Shown here piece after piece: positions 50,847 through 62,056 of a DNA stretch of 64,000 bases. The DNA comes from DASYAN01 sp963727755 (lineage in GTDB: Bacteria; Chloroflexota; Ktedonobacteria; Ktedonobacterales; Ktedonobacteraceae), in the NCBI GenBank assembly GCA_963727755.1, contig CAVSHN010000020.1, positions 62,001 to 126,000 on the forward strand, written 5' to 3'. Within the stretch, counting starts at the first letter, position 1; the number at the start of each line of letters is the position of its first letter. The position numbers were made by a program, and so were the translations under genes. The notes beneath the pieces are model-generated. The model ran no database searches. It was given only the letters and a program-made list of their open reading frames with translations, and was not told where the DNA came from.

Positions 50847-53800
50847 ATGGAACATCGACAATCACCGCTAGACAATGAAGACAAACATCGTCAGAACTCA
50901 GCCGAGAAGTCATCAGATGCATCGTCATCCGAGCGCCTTCAGAAGTCTCGTAGCAGCCATTTCATCGGCAGCGGAAAAAATCCACATGAGATGTCAAATC
51001 AACAAATTGGCACAGACGAAACTTTTCCCTCAAGAGTGGATAGGCAGGGTGCGACACATCACGATACACAAAATTTTCTCAAGCATGATACAGACAGAGA
51101 TCCAAGTCAGGATGAAAAGAAGTTAGTAGAACGCCAGACTAGAGAAGAGCAAGCAATCACCATGCCATCGGATGGAGATGCCAATCACAGAGACAATGGT
51201 ACGGGCCAAAAGAGTCTGGATCTCTCTTCCCGATGGAGCCAAGATGTCTACTCCGATCTCCTAAGTACCCAGGACAGAAACGAGAAACGCCAGCTTTCTG
51301 CTCTAGAGGAGGCTCTAGAGCAGGAGTGGCTCAAATCAATACCCCTTGATGAATATGGCTATCGTGCCCCAAAGATCATTGAGTTGACAAATGTCATCGG
51401 GGTGGGAGGAGTGAAGGACTTAAAGATGAGATGGAGATTTCTGGGAGAAGGGTGGATCGAGCAAACAAGGAGTGGAACAATATCGCCTTGTCAAATTCTT
51501 AGGAGATGACAGCCTTGGCCAGGTTCATCTTGGCGAACATATTCATTCAAAGGAGCCAGTAGCAGTCAAATTGCTCCTCAACCAGAGCAACCCAAGGCTT
51601 GTCGAGCAATTTCACAAGGAAGCAGAGACCCTAAAAAAGCTCAATCATCCATATATCGTGCGTGGTTTGGAGTCTGGTAAAATCAAGTGTGTCCTAGAAT
51701 CTGGTAAAAAGGAGAAAGTTGAGTGCTTGGTCATGGAATATAACACACCCAAGGAAACACTCCGCGATGCTTATCCTCGAGGCACACGCTTGTCACCAGA
51801 GAAGGTTGTCGCAATGGTGAACGATCTCGCCGATGCATTAGACTATCTGCATAATTATAAGGATGATACAGGTGCAAAAAGATCCTTGGTGCACATGAAC
51901 CTCAAGCCTGAAACGGTTTCGCAGGGAGCATACGGACGACTATTACTGAACGGTTTTAGGCTGGTGAAAGAGGTGAACCAGACGGCTTCTCAAGTCGTTG
52001 CAGGGCATAGGGAAGGTATCCTTCGAGAGGGTACCGCTGAATATATGGACCCTGCGTACATGCGGGGTAAACCTGCTAGCCCTGCGAGCGATCTGTATCA
52101 GCTTGCGGTTATGGTCTATGAATGGTTGAGTGGCAAACTGCCTTTTCGGGGCAATCACGGTGTGATATTAGGTCATCACCTTTGTAATCATAAGCCGGAG
52201 TCGCTTGTTGGGAAGATCCAAGATATTCCAGACGAAGAAGTCCAAAAGAACATCCAAGATGTTGTTTTCAAAGCTTCTGGAAAAAGATCCAAAGGAGCGC
52301 GAGAAGTATTACAATGGCATCAAGATCTTTGCTGAAGAATTAGAGAAAGCCTGCTTTGGCTGTATACGGAAGCAGCGACTTTCTCGGAAGCGCCTGCAAG
52401 AACTTTACCAAGAGATTGCAGTCTGTGATAAGAACATTCATCTCAATTCAGACGATATCAAAGCTCATTACAATAAGGGGAAAGCACTTTCTGAGCTTGA
52501 GCACTATAAAGAGGCAGTGGCTGCCTATAATGAGGCCATTCGCATCAATCCACAGCTTGTCGGTGCTCACTTCAATAAGGGTTTAGCGCTTGCTGAGCTT
52601 GGGGAGCTTCAGAAGGCAGTGGATGCCTTTGATGAGACAATACATCTCTATCAGTCAGATTCACAGCCCGTCACAAAACTAATAGACCCAGGCGAGGCCA
52701 TTCGTCTCTATCAGGAGTATGTAGAGGCTCACTACCGTAAGGGAAAGGCGCTTGCAGAGCTTGGGAACCATCAAGGGGCAGTGGCAGCCTTTGAGGAGAC
52801 AATAGGTTTCAGTCCAGAGCATGTCGGTGCTCACTTCAATAAGGGCGTAGCGCTTGCAGAGCTTGGGAACCATCAGGGGGCAGTGGATGCCTTTAATGAG
52901 ACAATACGTCTCTATCAGGCAAATTCACAGCCCTCTACAGAACTAATAGACATTGACGAGGCAATGCATCTCAATCAGGAGTATGTGGAGGCTCACTACC
53001 GTAAGGGAAAGGCGCTTGCTGAGCTTAAGCACTATGAAGAGGCCGTAGATGTCTATAACCAGACAATAGGTTTCAGTCCAGAGCATGTCGGTGCTCACTT
53101 CAATATGGGAAAAGCGCTTTCTGAAATTGGGGACAATTGGGGGGCAGTGGCAGCCTATGAAAAGGCCATTCGTCTCTATCCGGGGCATGTGGAGGCTCAC
53201 TACCAGAGGGGAAAAGCGCTGTCTAACCTCGGGCATCACCGTGAGGCAGTGGATGCCTATGATCAGGTTCTTCGCCTCAATCCCGAGCATGCTGATGCTC
53301 CTTCTCAGAGGGAAAATGCGCTCAGGTATCTCAATCACAATGAAGTGGAAGTAGTCCCTAATGCACCACTTCATGATGAAAATGTGCTTGTGGATATAAA
53401 TCACAATGAAGTGGAAATAGCTCCCAATATACCACCCCATGATGAAAATGTGCCCGTGGATATAAATCACAATGAAGTGGAAATAGCTCCCAATATACCA
53501 TCTCATGATGAAAATGTGCCTGTGGATATAAATCACAATGAAGTGGAAATAGCTCCCAATATACCATATCATGATGAAAATGTGCCTGTGGATATAAATC
53601 ACAATGAAGTGGAAATAGCTCCCAATATACCACCTCATGATGAAAATGTGCTTGTGGATATAAATCACAATGAAGTGGAAATAGCTCCCAATATACCACC
53701 CCATGATGAAAATGTGCCCGTGGATATAAATCACAATGAAGTGGAAATAGCTCCCAATATACCATCTCATGATGAAAATGTGCCTGTGGATATAAATCAC

Positions 53801-54816
53801 AATGAAGTAGAAATAGCTCCCAATATACCATCTCATGATGAAAATGTGCCTGTGGATATAAATCACAATGAAGTGGAAATAGCTCCCAATATACCACTTC
53901 ATGATGAAAATGTGCCCGTGGATACAAATCACAATGAAGTGGAAATAGCTCCCAATATACCATCTCATGATGAAAATGTGCCTGTGGATATAAATCACAA
54001 TGAAGTGGAAATAGCTCCCAATATACCAATTCATGATGAAAATGTGCCTGTGGATATAAATCACAATGAAGTGGAAATAGCTCCCAATATACCACCTCAT
54101 GATGAAAATGTGCCCGTGGATATAAATCACAATGAAGTGGAACCTTCAATTGAGGAACTTCAAGTCCCAGAGGAGACAACTCGTCTCCATCTCGAGCGTG
54201 CCAAAAGCTTGCTATCAGAGGGGCCTAGAGCTTTCTGGCCTTGGACGCAATGAAGAGGCAGTGGAGGCCTTTAGTGAGGCAATATGTCTCAATCCTGAGC
54301 ATGCTGAGATTCACTACCAGAGGGGAAACGCGCTTTCTAAGCTTGGGCACTATCAGGAGGCCGTGGCAGATTATGAAGAGGCAACTCGTCTCAATCCCGA
54401 GTATGCCAGGGCTCACTACCAGATGGGAAATATGCTTTCTAAGCTTGGGCACCATCAGGAGGCAGTGGCGGCCTATGACGAGTATATTCGTCTCAATCCG
54501 CAGCATGGAGATGCTCACTACCAGAAGGGAGTATTGCATGCTGAGCTTGGGCAGCATAATGAGGCAGTGGAGGCCTTTGAGAAAGTAACTCGTCTCAATC
54601 CAGAGAATTATAGATGCTCACTACAGGAAGGGAGTAGCGCTTTCTCATCTCGTCGATCGCAAGGAGGAGGCAGTGGAAGCCTTTAGAGAGACCATTCGTC
54701 TCAATCCTAATCATGTCCGTGCTTACTCCCAGATGGGAAGTGCACTGAGAAGCCTTGGACGCGATGTGGAGGCAGCGGCGGCATCTGAGCAGGTTACGCG
54801 TCTGTTAGGAGCATAG
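50847..54816 (+). CDS. Unit D: pseudokinase-TPR protein with 12 x 22-residue repeat, several frameshifts
   Basis: About 1,320 residues. ATG 50847 gives the paralogue start 'MEHRQSPLDNEDKHRQNS'; an in-frame ATG at 50,649 would add 66 residues. Shifts of +1 occur near 51,480, 52,275, 54,200 and 54,610. The kinase-like domain begins at 'YRLVKFLGDDSLGQVHLGEH' and has the Lys in 'PVAVKLL', but the catalytic loop is 'HMNLKPETV' (Asp to Asn) and the DFG position reads 'LNGFRLVK', so it is a predicted pseudokinase. 'FAEELEKACFGCIRKQR' leads into about nine TPRs, then twelve copies of a 22-residue acidic repeat with the core 'NHNEVEIAPNIP..HDENVPVD', then five TPRs ending 'VTRLLGA'. The last TPRs are nearly identical to those ending unit E, which suggests gene conversion. 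Confidence 0.75.
53333..54124 (+). repeat. 66-bp tandem repeat, 12 copies, inside unit D
   Basis: Exactly twelve 66-base units (792 bases), with a thirteenth partial copy. Each encodes 22 residues with the core 'NHNEVEIAPNIP' and 'HDENVPVD'; units differ mainly at one codon after 'NIP'. Near-identity of the copies indicates recent expansion or homogenisation. Two antisense frames are also open across it only because of the 66-base (multiple of three) period. Confidence 0.95.
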
Positions 54817-54821
54817 AAGGT

Positions 54822-54926
54822 ATGGCAAAAAGGATCGAAGTGAAAATTGATCTGACGGCAAAAGGATGGCAAGAGCAACTTATCTCCCTAAGATGCTTCT
54901 TCCCAATGATCAAGAGGAGGTTGTGA
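54822..54926 (+). CDS. Small post-TPR ORF (34 aa), copy 1
   Basis: It starts six bases after the unit D stop (GAAGG just upstream) and reads 'MAKRIEVKIDLTAKGWQEQ' before diverging. The first 18 residues match, with two differences, the ORF at the same place after unit E. Function unknown. Confidence 0.4.
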   Translation: MAKRIEVKIDLTAKGWQEQLISLRCFFPMIKRRL

Positions 54927-55100
54927 AAAAAGAGAGGCCCATCAGCCTGAGCACAGCACCCTCTGAGCTGATGAGCAAACATGAAACCGTCATCGAGCGG
55001 TAATGAAGCATGCCTCACTCTGGCATGGTCATATCAATTTTGCAGTTCTTAAGTGAAAACATTGTTTTCAGCTCCAAGCTTACAAGAAAGACATAAACGC
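54927..55100 (+). promoter_or_regulatory. Leader of unit E with conserved ORF
   Basis: A short version of the shared leader: an inverted repeat CTCATCAG-like/CTGATGAG upstream, and the MKPSSSGNEACLTLAWS ORF at 54,981-55,052 (23 codons), which stops 48 bases before the unit E ATG. TACAAGAAAG provides the ribosome-binding region. Confidence 0.5.
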
Positions 55101-58100
55101 ATGGAATGCCAACAATCATCGCTAGACAATGAAAACAAACGTCGTCGGAACCCAGCCGAGAAGACATCAGATGCATCGCCATCCGAGCGCCTTCAGCAGT
55201 CTCGTAACAGCCATTTGATTGGTAGCGGGAAAAATCCACGTGAGTGGTCAAATCAACAAGTTGGTACAGACGAGACCAGAGAAAAGAAAGCCATCACCAC
55301 GCCATTGGATGGAACTTCAGCTCACTCCAGTACCCAGGGCAGAAATGAGAAACGCCAGCTCTCTGCTCTAGAGGTAGAGCAACTCAGGAAGTGGTCTAAA
55401 ACAATACCCCTTGATGAATATGGCCGTCGTGCCCCAAAGACTATTGAGCTGACAAGTGTCGCAACGCGTGACAATCAAGTCTTGGTGGGAGGGGTGAATT
55501 GGAAATTCTGGGAGGGCGTATCAAGTGACCAAACAAGTGAAACAGACGAATGGATTGGGAAAAGGTTGGGACAATATAAACTTGTCGAACCATTAGGAGA
55601 AGGCAGCTTTGGCCGGGTTTATCTTGGCGAACATATTCGTTCGAAGAAGCAAGCAGCTGTCAAGGTGCTACTCAATCAAGCAAACTCAAAGCTCGTCGAG
55701 GAATTTCATAAGGAAGCAGATGTACTCAAAAGGATCAGGCACCCACATATCGTGCGTGGCCTGGAATCCGGCAAGAAGAATGGAGTCGATTACTTGGTCA
55801 TGGAATATGCACCCAAGGGAACACTCCGCAAGGCCTATCCGCGAGATACATGCTTGTCCCTCGATAAGGTAGTCCAAATAACGAACGATCTCGCCGATGC
55901 ACTAGACTATCTGCATAACACTAAGATGAAGATTAAAGGTGAAGAAAGGACCTTGATGCACCTAGACCTCAAGCCTGAAAATGTTTTGCTGGGAGCATAT
56001 GGACAGCTCTTACTGAGCGATTTTGGTACGGTGGAAGGGGTTCACAGTACAGCTTCTCAAGTCATTCCAGAAAGCAGATCGGTACCGCTCCATATATGGA
56101 CCCTGAGTACATGCTGGCATCATAGATCTAGCCCGAAGAGCGATCAGTATGCGCTTGCAGTGATGGTCTATGAATGGTTCAGTGGCAATCTTCCTTTTCA
56201 GGGCAATCTCGCTATGATAGCAACCCAGCATCTTTATGGCCATCGTCCTGATCCACTTGTTGGGAATATGCCAAATGTTTTACCCGAATTACATCAAAAA
56301 ATCCATGAAGCTGTTTTCAAGGCTCTGGAAAAAGACGGACCGCTATGAGAATGTTAAGATCTTTGCCCAAGAGTTAGAGAAAGCCTGTTTTGGCCGCATC
56401 CGGGAGAAGCGACCTCCTCGGGCCACCTGCAAAATCTTTATCAAGAGATCGCAGACTGTGATGAGATCATTCGTCTCAATCCACACAATACCAAAGCCAA
56501 AGCTGATGCTCACTTCAAAAAGGGTCTTGCGCTTTATAACCTCAAGCGCGACGCAGAGGCTGTGGCATCCTTTGAAGAGGCCACTCGTCTCAATTCAAGA
56601 AATGCCTTTGCTCACCACCATAAGGGTCTTGCGCTTTATCGCCTCAATCGTTATGAGGAAGCTCTAGCAGCCTATAACGAGGCTCTTAGCAAGAACCCAG
56701 AACTTGCCAATACTCACATCGATAGAGGCAATGTGCTCAGGGACCTTGGGCTGCATAATGAGGCTCTGGCAGCCTACAATGAAGGCATTCGTCTCAACAA
56801 AGAACTTGCCAAGAAGCGCAACGATAAAGGAGATGAGCTTTCTAGACGTGGGCGCGATGAAGAGGCACAGAAAGCCTTTAAAGAGGCTGATGATCTCAAT
56901 TCGAAGCTTGCCCGTGCCTACTACAATCAGGGAAAGATGCTTTCTAACCTTAATCGCCATCAGGAGGCCGTGGACGCCTTCAATGAGGCAGTTCGCCTCA
57001 ATCCAAAAAATGCCCTTGTTCACTTCCGTAGAGGAAATGTCCTTTTTGAACTCAGGCGCGATGAAGAGGCCGTGGCAGCTTTTAACGAGGTAATACGCCT
57101 AAATCCACAGTTTGCCGATGCTCATCTCAGTAAAGGAAATGCTCTTTCTAGGATTGGGCGCTATGAAGAGGCAATGACAGCTTTTGACGAGACTATTCGC
57201 CTCAGCCCCGATAATTTCCTTGCTCATCACAATAAGGGTTTTGCATTTTTTAAGCTAAATAACCATGAAGAGGCCATTAAACTTTTTGATGAGGCCATTC
57301 GTCTCAATCCACAGTTTGCCGCTGCTCATTTCAATAATGGTCTTGCGCTTTATGAGCAGGGAAAAAAAGATGAGGCAGTGACATCCTTTGATGAGGCCAT
57401 TCATCTCAATCCTGAGGATGCCCGTGCTCACTACCAGAAGGGTCTTGCGCTTTATGAAGTCAGACAGCTATGAAGAAGCGGTGGAGGCCTTTAATGAAGC
57501 CACTCGTCTCAATCCCGAAGATGCCCGTGCTCACTACCAGAAGGGTCTTGCGCTTTACGAGTCAGACAACTATGAAGAGGCGGTGAAAGCCTTTGATGAA
57601 GTCATTCGTCTCAACCCACAAGATGCTCGTGCTTACTGCCAGAAGGGAAATGTGCTTCATGAACAGGGGCACTATGAAGAGGCATTGGCAGCCTTTGAAG
57701 ATGCACTTCGTCGCAATTCAGAGGATGCCAATACTCACTACAATAAAGGGCTCGTGCTTTCTGATCTTGGACGCTATGAGGAGGCCGTAGAAGCCTATAA
57801 GGATGCTATTCGTCTCAACCCACAGGATGCTTATGCTCACTACAGTAAGAGTATAGCACTTTCTGAACTCGGGCGCCATGAGGAGGCAGAAGCAGCCCTT
57901 GCAGAGGCGCATCGTCTCAATCCACAGATTGCCCCTCCTGATAGGCCACTTCGTCCTGTCGTGGTTCCCGACATTGTGCCCCAAGGTCCCAGAGAGGTAG
58001 TGGTAGTCTCTGATGAGGATCTTCGTCTTCTCCAGTATGCCCATGCTCGCGCTGAGGAGCGACTTAATGAGTCAGAGCGTTACGAAGATGCATTGGATGC

Positions 58101-61100
58101 CTTTGAAGAGGCCATTCGTCTCAATCCAGAGATGCCGAAGCTCATGCTTTAAGGGCAATAGTGCTTAATAGCCTTGAACGCAATGAGGAGGCACTGGAAG
58201 CCTATAATGAGGCCATTCGCCTCAATCCACAGCTTGCCTATGCTCACAACAGTAAGGGCAACAGTACTTATATGAGCTCAGGCGCGATGAGGAGGCCGTG
58301 ACAGCCTTTGATGAGGCCATTCCTCTCAATCCAGATAATGTCTCGTTATCCCTTATAAGGGAAAAGCGCTTCAGATACGCAAGCGTTATGACGAGGCATT
58401 GTATGCCTTTGAATATGCAATACGTCTCAATCCCCAGCATGCAATGTCTACTGTGGGAAGGGATATGCACTTTTTGAATTGGGCGCAATGAAGAGGCAGT
58501 AGCCTATGATGAGGCCATTCGTCTCAATCCCGAGGATGCCTATGCTCACTGCTGTAAGGGGAATGCGCTTGCTAAGCTCAGCGCAATGAGGAGGCAGTGG
58601 CAGCATATAATCAGGCCATTCGTCTCAACCCCGAGTATGCCAGTGTTCACTACCAGAAGGGTCTCGTGCTGCTAAGCTCGGGCGCAATGAGGAGGCAGTG
58701 AGAGCTTTTGAAGAGGCAATACGTTTCAATCCCGAGATGCCTTTGCTTAATGAATTAGGAACAGCGCTTCGCGGCACCTGAGGATGCATTGGCAGCCTAT
58801 GAAGAAGCAATCCGTCTCGATCCTAGCGATGCCCGTGACTAACTACAATAAAGGGAATGCGCTTGTTGAACTAGGGCGCTATGAAGAGGCAGTGGTGGCA
58901 TATAATGAGGCAATCATCTCAACCCACAGGATGCCAATGTTCACTTCCAGAAGGGAAATCGTGCTTGCTTGCCTCGAGCGTATGAGGAGGCATGTGGAAG
59001 CCTATAATGAAGCCATTCGTCACAATCCCGAGGATGCCCGTGTTCACTACAATAAGGGTGTAGTGCTTTCTGAACTCGGGCGCAAAGGAGAGGCATTGAT
59101 AGCATATGGGGAGGCAATCCGTCATAATCCCGAGATGCCAATGCTCACTACGGGAAGGGAACAGTGCTTTCTGACCTAGGGCGCAATGAGGATGCCATAG
59201 TGGCCTATGATGAAGCCATTCGTCTCAATCCCGAGGATGCCCGTATTCACTACAATAAGGGAAATGTGCTTTCTGAACTCGGGCTTCGATGAGGAGGCAT
59301 TGATAGCATATGGGGAGGCAATCCGTCATAATCCCGAGCATGCCAATGCTCACTTCGGTAAGGGAACAGTGCTTTCTGGCCTAGGGCGCAATGAGGATGC
59401 CATAGTGGCCCTTGATGAAGCCATTCGTCTCAATCCAGAGGATGCCCGTATTCACTACAATAAGGGTCTTGCGCTTTCTGAACTCGGGCTTGATGAGGAG
59501 GCATTGATGGCATATGGGGAGGCAATCCGTCATAATCCCGAGGATGCCAATGCTCACTACAATAAGGGTGTAGTGCTTTCTGACCTAGGGCGCAATGAGG
59601 AGGCAGTGGAGGCCTTTGAAGAGGCAATCCGTCTCAATCCCGAGGATGACTTTGCTCACTACCAGAAGGGAAATGCGCTTTCTGGCCTCGGGCGCAAAGA
59701 AGAGGCAGTGGCAGCCTATGAAGAGGCAATCCGTCTCAATCCCGATTATGCCAATGCTTACTACAATAAGGGAAATGCGCTTCATATGCTCAAGCGTAAT
59801 CAGGAGGCATTGGTAGCCTTTGAAGAGGCAATCCGTCTCAATCCCGAGGATGACTTTGCTCACTACCGGAAGGGAAATGCGCTTTCTGACCTAGGGCGCA
59901 ATGAAGAGGCAGTGGAGGCCTATGAAGAGGCAATCCGTCTCAATCCCGAGGATGTCCGTGCTCACTTCAATAAGGGTTGTGTACTCCAGGTTCTCAGACG
60001 CAATGAGGAGGCATTGGTAGCATATGGGGAGGCAATCCGTCTCAAGCCCAAGTATGCCAATGCTCACAACAGTAAGGGGGTAGTGCTTTATAAGCTGGGA
60101 CGCAATGAAGAAGCAGTGGCAGCCTTTGAAGAGGCAATCCGTCTCGATCCGGAGCATATGAAGGCGGCTCACACCAATAAGGGGATAGTGCTTAGAGGCC
60201 TAAAGCGCAATGAGGAAGCAATGGCCGCCTATGAAGAGGCAATCCGTCTCAATCCAGAGTATGCCTATGCTCACTACCAGAAGGGGAAAATGCTTTTTGA
60301 CCTCAAGTGCGATGAGGAGGCAGTGGCAGCCTTTGAAGAGGCAATCCGTCTCAATCCTCAGCGTGCCAAGGCTCACTACTATAAAGGTCTTGTGCTTTTT
60401 GACCTCGGGCGTCATGAGGAGGCGTTGGCAGCCTATGAGGAGGCAATCCGTCTCAATCCCCGGTATGCCAAGACTCACTTCAATAAAGGGGTAGTACTCC
60501 GGACTCTCAGGCGCAATGGAGAGGCAGTGGATGCCTTTGAGCAGGTTATTGGCCTCAAGCCAGAGGATGCCGATGCTCACTACCAGAAAGGTCTAGTGCT
60601 CAAGACCCTCAGACGTCATGGAGAGGCAGTGGAAGCTTTTGAGAAGGTTATTGGTTTCAAGCCAGAGGATGTGGATACTCACTATCAGAAGGGCCTAGCG
60701 CTTTCTCGCCTCAGGGAGCATGAAAAGGCATTAGCAGCTCTTGAAGAGGCAATCCATCTCAATCCCCGACATGTCAGTGCTCACTTCAATAGAGGAATTG
60801 CGCTCAGGGACCTCAGGCGTCATGGAGAGGCAGTGCAGGCCTTTGAAGGGACAATCCGTCTCAATCCTCATCATGCCGATGCCTACTATCAGATGGGAAT
60901 GATGCTTGCTAAGCTCGGGCACAATGAGGGGGCAGTGAGAGCCTTTGATGAGGCCACTCGTCTCAATCCCGAGGATGCGGATACTCACTATCAGAAGGGC
61001 AATGTGCTTTATATGCTCGGGCGCAAGGAGGAGGCAGTGAGAGCCTTGGATGAGGCAACTAATCTCGATCCCGAGAATGCCAGGGCTCACTATCAGAAGG

Positions 61101-61793
61101 GAAATGCGCTTTCTGACCTCGGGCGCAAGGAGGAGGCCATGGCAGCCAATGATGAGTCTATTCGTCTCGAGGCCCAACTGGCCGATGCTTACAACAATAA
61201 AGGAATAGCGCTCAAGAACCTTGAGCACAAGGATGAGGCATTGGCCGCCTATGAAGAGGCGCTTCGTCTCAACCCACAGCATGCCATTGCTCACTACAAT
61301 AAGGGCAATGTGCTTTGTAAGCTCGGAGCGTCATCAGGAGGCATTGGCAGCTTATGAAGAGGCAATCCGTCTCAATCCAGAGTATGCCAAGGCTTACTAT
61401 CGTAAGGGTGTAGTGCTTTCTAAGCTTGGGCGCCATAATGAGGCAATAGAAGCTTTAAATGAGGCTATTGGTCTTAATTCAGAGTATGCCAAGGCACATT
61501 ATCAGAAGGGAGTAGCGCTTGCTGATCTCAATCGCAAGGAGGAGGCAGTGGCTGCCTTTGAGAACGCAACTCGTCTCAATCCGCAGCATGTGGAGGCTCA
61601 CTACCGGAAGGGAGTAGTGCTTTTTGATCTCGATCGCAAGGAGGAGGCAGTGGCAGCCTTTCGAGAGACAACACGTCTCAATCCCGATCATGTCCGTGCT
61701 TACTCCCGGATGGGAAGTGCACTGAGAAGCCTTGGGCGCGATGAGGAGGCAGCGGAGGCATTTGAGCAGGTTACGCGTCTGTTAGGAGCATAG
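55101..61793 (+). CDS. Unit E: serine/threonine kinase with very long TPR array, many frameshifts
   Basis: A 6.7-kb gene (about 2,230 residues) starting at ATG 55101 ('MECQQSSLDNENKRRRN'). The kinase domain is complete: 'LGEGSFGRVYLGEH', 'AAVKVLLNQ', 'HLDLKPENVLLG', 'LLSDFGTVEG', with a degraded activation segment near 56,075-56,120. A +1 shift near 56,330 restores 'LEKDDRYENVKIFAQELEKACF', split at 'RYENVKIFAQELEKAC'. About 48 TPRs follow, with consensus 'AIRLNPEDA.AHY.KG..L..LGR.EEA'. Shifts occur near 56,430-56,560, 57,465, 58,135 and 61,325, and a run of small indels fills 58,150-59,290. From 59,290 to 61,325 the array is intact. It ends 'VTRLLGA' like unit D. Predicted role: a cytoplasmic signalling kinase with a built-in protein-interaction solenoid; targets unknown. 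Confidence 0.78.
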
Positions 61794-61798
61794 AAGGT

Positions 61799-61906
61799 AT
61801 GGCAAAAAGGGTCGAAGTGAAAATCGATCTGACAGCAAAAGAATGGCAAGAGCGGCACCGTCAAGTCAGCAACGTGGTTGAACGAATGCTCTGGCACATG
61901 TTCTGA
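61799..61906 (+). CDS. Small post-TPR ORF (35 aa), copy 2
   Basis: ATG 61799 follows the unit E stop by five bases with GAAGG upstream. It reads 'MAKRVEVKIDLTAKEWQER' and ends 'VVERMLWHMF'. It shares its first 18 residues with the ORF after unit D. A strong terminator hairpin follows 16 bases downstream, so it is the last cistron of the unit. Function unknown. Confidence 0.45.
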   Translation: MAKRVEVKIDLTAKEWQERHRQVSNVVERMLWHMF

Positions 61907-61921
61907 AGGTTTGTAGGGAGG

Positions 61922-61969
61922 GCACACCCGGTGGCCGCTCTACCTTAGCAGGGCGGCCACCGGGTGTGC
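61922..61969. terminator. 17-bp perfect GC-rich hairpin
   Basis: GCACACCCGGTGGCCGC pairs exactly with 61,953-61,969 across a 14-base loop. It has no T-run on either side. It lies just after the last small ORF of the kinase-TPR array and probably ends that transcript or is a repetitive palindrome. Confidence 0.6.
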
Positions 61970-62056
61970 GAGATTATCGGTCGCGTTGGAATGATAAAGA
62001 AGCAGCAGGCATCAGTGATCATCGGGCTGAGATTGCTGGAGCCCAGTTGCTCTTAA

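Noticed and set aside
53333..54124. Possible CRISPR array
   Set aside because: The repeats are contiguous 66-base coding units with no unique spacers.
52943..54179. Two long antisense frames (up to about 395 codons) across the 66-bp repeat of unit D
   Set aside because: They are open only because the repeat period is a multiple of three and lacks stops in those frames. They read as monotonous His/Ile/Tyr repeats and have no start signals.
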